This document shows, one piece after another, positions 5,812-7,457 of a stretch of DNA of 7,457 nucleotides (its first letter is position 1; the number at the start of each line of letters is the position of its first letter). This DNA is from CAYJLC01 sp044426355 (GTDB taxonomy: Bacteria > Bacillota > Clostridia > Oscillospirales > Butyricicoccaceae): NCBI GenBank assembly GCA_044426355.1, contig JAWXUO010000068.1, positions 1-7,457 of the forward strand, read 5' to 3'. The position numbers and the translations under genes were made by a program. The notes under the pieces are model-generated. The model was given only the letters and a program-made list of their open reading frames with translations, was not told the DNA's origin and made no database searches.

Positions 5812-5838
5812 AATAAAAATTTAACTACTAGTAAGTTA
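5812..5838 (-). terminator. Weak possible terminator of the 87-residue gene
   Basis: On the minus strand TAACT and AGTTA (5838-5834 with 5826-5822, loop of 7) precede AATTTTTATT, 17 bp after the stop codon. The stem is short and AT-only, so termination may be leaky. Confidence 0.3.
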
Positions 5839-5854
5839 GATGAACTTCCTATAG

Positions 5855-6118
5855 TTATTTTTTAAAATTCTTAATTACTTTTGTTAAAAAAATAATAATG
5901 AAGTAAATGATAAAACAGTTTAAAATAAATACAAACGGATTTAAATACATGGAATTTATTGGGCGTGTACCTATTTTAGAAGCATAAATACTAATAAAAC
6001 TAAACGGAAAGCCAGATTGATATTCAAAATCTTCTAAAACCTTAAAGGGTAAAACGTAGGCTAATAATAGCTCTATAAGTAGAGATAAATTAAATATTTT
6101 CCAGTTTATTTTTTTCAT
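5855..6118 (-). CDS. 87-residue small membrane protein of unknown function
   Basis: This protein has two predicted transmembrane helices, about residues 8-26 and 61-80, joined by a polar-aromatic loop with the motif GFPFSFISIY (36-45), and lysine-rich ends (MKKINWK at the start, KVIKNFKK at the end). By the positive-inside tendency both ends would be cytoplasmic. The GFPF loop is reminiscent of short hypothetical membrane proteins in bacilli and clostridia; I cannot assign a function. An AGGAGG site lies 6-7 bases before the ATG. It stands alone on the minus strand, divergent from the GntR gene, with a terminator-like hairpin in its own leader. Confidence 0.7.
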   Translation of the reverse strand: MKKINWKIFNLSLLIELLLAYVLPFKVLEDFEYQSGFPFSFISIYASKIGTRPINSMYLNPFVFILNCFIIYFIIIFLTKVIKNFKK

Positions 6119-6135
6119 GAAAAACCTCCTAAAAT

Positions 6136-6201
6136 AAAAAACAGACAGAAGTAAAAAGGAAATAAGGACAAGGAAATGAAAATAGAAAATACTCTGTCTG
6201 T
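6136..6201 (-). terminator. Terminator-like hairpin in the leader of the 87-residue gene
   Basis: On the minus strand ACAGACAGAGTA (6201-6190) pairs with TACTTCTGTCTGT (6153-6141), 12 bp with one bulged T, closed by a pyrimidine-rich loop of about 36 nt, and is followed by TTTTTATTTT just before the ribosome site. It would stop transcripts before the gene unless relieved, so it may be an attenuator or mark the end of an unseen leader RNA. Confidence 0.55.
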
Positions 6202-6280
6202 ATTACTTTAGACGTAGGGAAAAATGAAAAGTTCCATAAAATTACAAAAATAAAAAATAAAATAAACGTGTATGTAACTT

Positions 6281-6307
6281 TATATATATTTTAATTTAAT
6301 ATATATA
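6281..6307. repeat. AT-only inverted repeat in the divergent spacer
   Basis: TATATATATT (6281-6290) and AATATATATA (6298-6307) are perfect inverted copies with 7 bp between, 13 bp upstream of the GntR -35. It could be an UP-like element or an easily melted site; being pure A/T it may be chance. Otherwise 6202-6319 holds nothing that I can support. Confidence 0.35.
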
Positions 6308-6319
6308 GTAAAATTTTGA

Positions 6320-6356
6320 TTGACAAAGTCATTTTCTTGTGCTAGTATACAAGTAT
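6320..6356 (+). promoter_or_regulatory. GntR-kinase operon promoter with overlapping GntR-type operator
   Basis: A consensus TTGACA (6320-6325) and an extended -10 TGC-TAGTAT (6343-6348) are 17 bp apart. The 18 bp at 6339-6356 match the remembered Bacillus gluconate GntR operator (ATACTTGTATACAAGTAT) at 15 positions, including all of GTATACAAGTAT. The site covers the -10, so the GntR protein encoded just downstream probably represses its own operon. Confidence 0.7.
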
Positions 6357-6382
6357 GCTATTAGTATGAAAGGAGATTAATT

Positions 6383-7048
6383 ATGGTTTCGCAAAGAGAA
6401 TTTAATTCGGAAAGTATCTATACATCGATAAAAAATTCTATAATAAATCTTGATTATCCCCCTAATATGCAAATTAGCGAGAACGAAATTGCAAAAAAAT
6501 TTAATGTTTCAAGAACGCCTGTAAAATCTGTGTTTATAAAATTAGAAAACGAAGGATATTTGCAAGTAAGACCTCAAAGAGGAACTTATGTTGCGTGTCT
6601 TTCGGCTCAAAAAATAAGTGATTTTATTTATATGAGATATGTTTTAGAAGTAGACATAGTAGATGAATTTATAAAACAATTAGAAGATAACGATATTATC
6701 GTGCTTCAAGATATTATAAAACATCAACAAAACAGCATACGAGATATAAATTTTAAGCGAATGGACTTTTTTAGTAGCGATGTTTTATTTCATGGGTATA
6801 TGTTTGAAAAACTAGGTCGAAGTGGCATATGGACAGAAATTCAAAAAATGCAAGTAGACTACACAAGATATAGAATACTTGATATTTCAAATCCAGATAA
6901 GTTTTCAAGCCTCATAAAAGAGCATATAAAGCTATTTCAAGCTATTTTAGCTAAGGATATAGAAGCGTATAAAACGGTTCTAAAAAAACATTTACAAGGT
7001 AATTTTGAAAATGCTATAAATTCAGAATTAAAACAATATTTTATTTAA
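6383..7048 (+). CDS. GntR-family transcriptional regulator, FadR/FCD subfamily
   Basis: This 221-residue regulator has an N-terminal winged helix (about 8-72): SENEIAKKFNVSRTPVKSVF is the helix-turn-helix and GYLQVRPQRGTYVA the wing. The C-terminal all-helical FCD domain (about 78-215) keeps the residues expected to hold a metal ion and acidic ligand: Asp133, His137, His181 and His203. FCD regulators commonly sense carboxylated sugars or organic acids. The gene is followed after 15 bp by a KDG-kinase-like gene, so a hexuronate or KDG-type inducer is likely. An AAAGGAGA site lies 7 bases before the ATG. The operator-like dyad in the promoter suggests autorepression. Confidence 0.9.
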   Translation: MVSQREFNSESIYTSIKNSIINLDYPPNMQISENEIAKKFNVSRTPVKSVFIKLENEGYLQVRPQRGTYVACLSAQKISDFIYMRYVLEVDIVDEFIKQLEDNDIIVLQDIIKHQQNSIRDINFKRMDFFSSDVLFHGYMFEKLGRSGIWTEIQKMQVDYTRYRILDISNPDKFSSLIKEHIKLFQAILAKDIEAYKTVLKKHLQGNFENAINSELKQYFI

Positions 7049-7063
7049 AAAGGAGATCTAATT

Positions 7064-7457
7064 ATGAAATTAAATCTAAGACCAAAAGAAGAATGCATGT
7101 TCGACGAAATTTCTCTAGGGGAAGTTATGTTAAGACTTGACCCAGGAGAAGGCAGAATTAAAACTGCAAGACAATTTAGAGCTTGGGAAGGTGGAGGCGA
7201 ATACAACGTTGCTCGTGGATTAAGACGTTGTTTTGGTTATAACACTGCTGTTCTTACAGGTTTTGCTGATAACGATATTGGTCGTCTAGTAGAAGATTTT
7301 ATTCTTCAAGGTGGCGTTGATACTCGTTTTATCAAATGGACTAAATATGATGGTATCGGTAGATCAGTTCGTAATGGTTTAAACTTTACAGAACGTGGTT
7401 ACGGTGTTCGTGGTGCTGTTGGTGTGTCTGACAGAGGTAACACTGCTGTAAGTCAAC
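7064..7457 (+). CDS. PfkB-family sugar kinase, KDG-kinase-like (5' part, runs off the window)
   Basis: 131 residues are visible, beginning MKLNLRPKEECMFDEISLGE. The PfkB/ribokinase N-terminal signature is present: LGEVMLRLDP (18-27), the substrate-binding GGGEYNVARGLRRCFG (43-58), the TGFADNDIGRLVEDFI segment (65-80) and the lid-region VDTRFIKW (85-92). The form resembles 2-dehydro-3-deoxygluconokinases, which phosphorylate KDG from uronate degradation to KDPG. The ATP-binding C-terminal half is outside the window, so specificity is inferred from these blocks and the GntR/FCD neighbour. AAAAGGAGA precedes the start, and it is co-transcribed with the regulator. Codon choice is more GC-leaning and regular than its neighbours, suggesting high expression. 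Confidence 0.85.
   Translation, partial: MKLNLRPKEECMFDEISLGEVMLRLDPGEGRIKTARQFRAWEGGGEYNVARGLRRCFGYNTAVLTGFADNDIGRLVEDFILQGGVDTRFIKWTKYDGIGRSVRNGLNFTERGYGVRGAVGVSDRGNTAVSQ

Noticed and set aside
5655..5854. Small RNA or extra short gene in the folT spacer
   Set aside because: No open frame with a ribosome site and no promoter-terminator pair beyond the folT promoter and a weak AT stem.
1..7457. CRISPR array, tRNA or rRNA genes
   Set aside because: No regularly spaced direct repeats, cloverleaf with TTCRA arm, or rRNA-like GC-rich conserved blocks were seen on either strand.

Overview
The window is very AT-rich, with strong AGGAGG-type ribosome binding sites, compact gene spacing, PTS sugar uptake and a folate-transport riboswitch. 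This points to a low-GC Bacillota (Firmicutes). A Gemella-like or related host-associated coccus would fit, but the genus is a guess from style and gene content.

Layout. (1) Positions 1-340 hold the 5' end of an IS3-family insertion sequence on the minus strand: a truncated orfA and a probable terminal inverted repeat. (2) Positions 392-4550 form one minus-strand transcription unit, read from right to left: promoter, PTS EIIB, EIIC, EIIA (Lac/cellobiose family), an unrecognised 71-residue protein, an unlisted 53-residue two-helix membrane protein, a DUF3284 protein, a MupG/DUF871 (GH170) phosphoglycosidase, and a strong intrinsic terminator. (3) Positions 4551-4823 are non-coding and carry nested inverted repeats. 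(4) Positions 4824-5683 hold folT, a folate ECF-transporter S component, behind a tetrahydrofolate riboswitch, an intrinsic terminator and a promoter whose -10 lies in a 16-bp perfect palindrome. (5) Positions 5855-6201 hold a small two-helix membrane protein gene behind a terminator-like leader hairpin. (6) Positions 6320-7457 run on the plus strand: a GntR/FCD regulator with an operator-like dyad on its own promoter, then the start of a PfkB-family kinase resembling 2-keto-3-deoxygluconate kinase.

How the genes work together. The PTS operon should import and 6-phosphorylate a beta-linked disaccharide or glycoside, which the MupG-family enzyme would then split in the cytoplasm. The substrate is not fixed by the sequence. 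A Lac-family permease paired with a GH170-type enzyme, DUF3284 and two small proteins is the least described part of the window. The GntR-kinase pair looks like the start of a separate hexuronate or KDG catabolic operon. The folT unit is an independent vitamin-uptake gene controlled by THF sensing.
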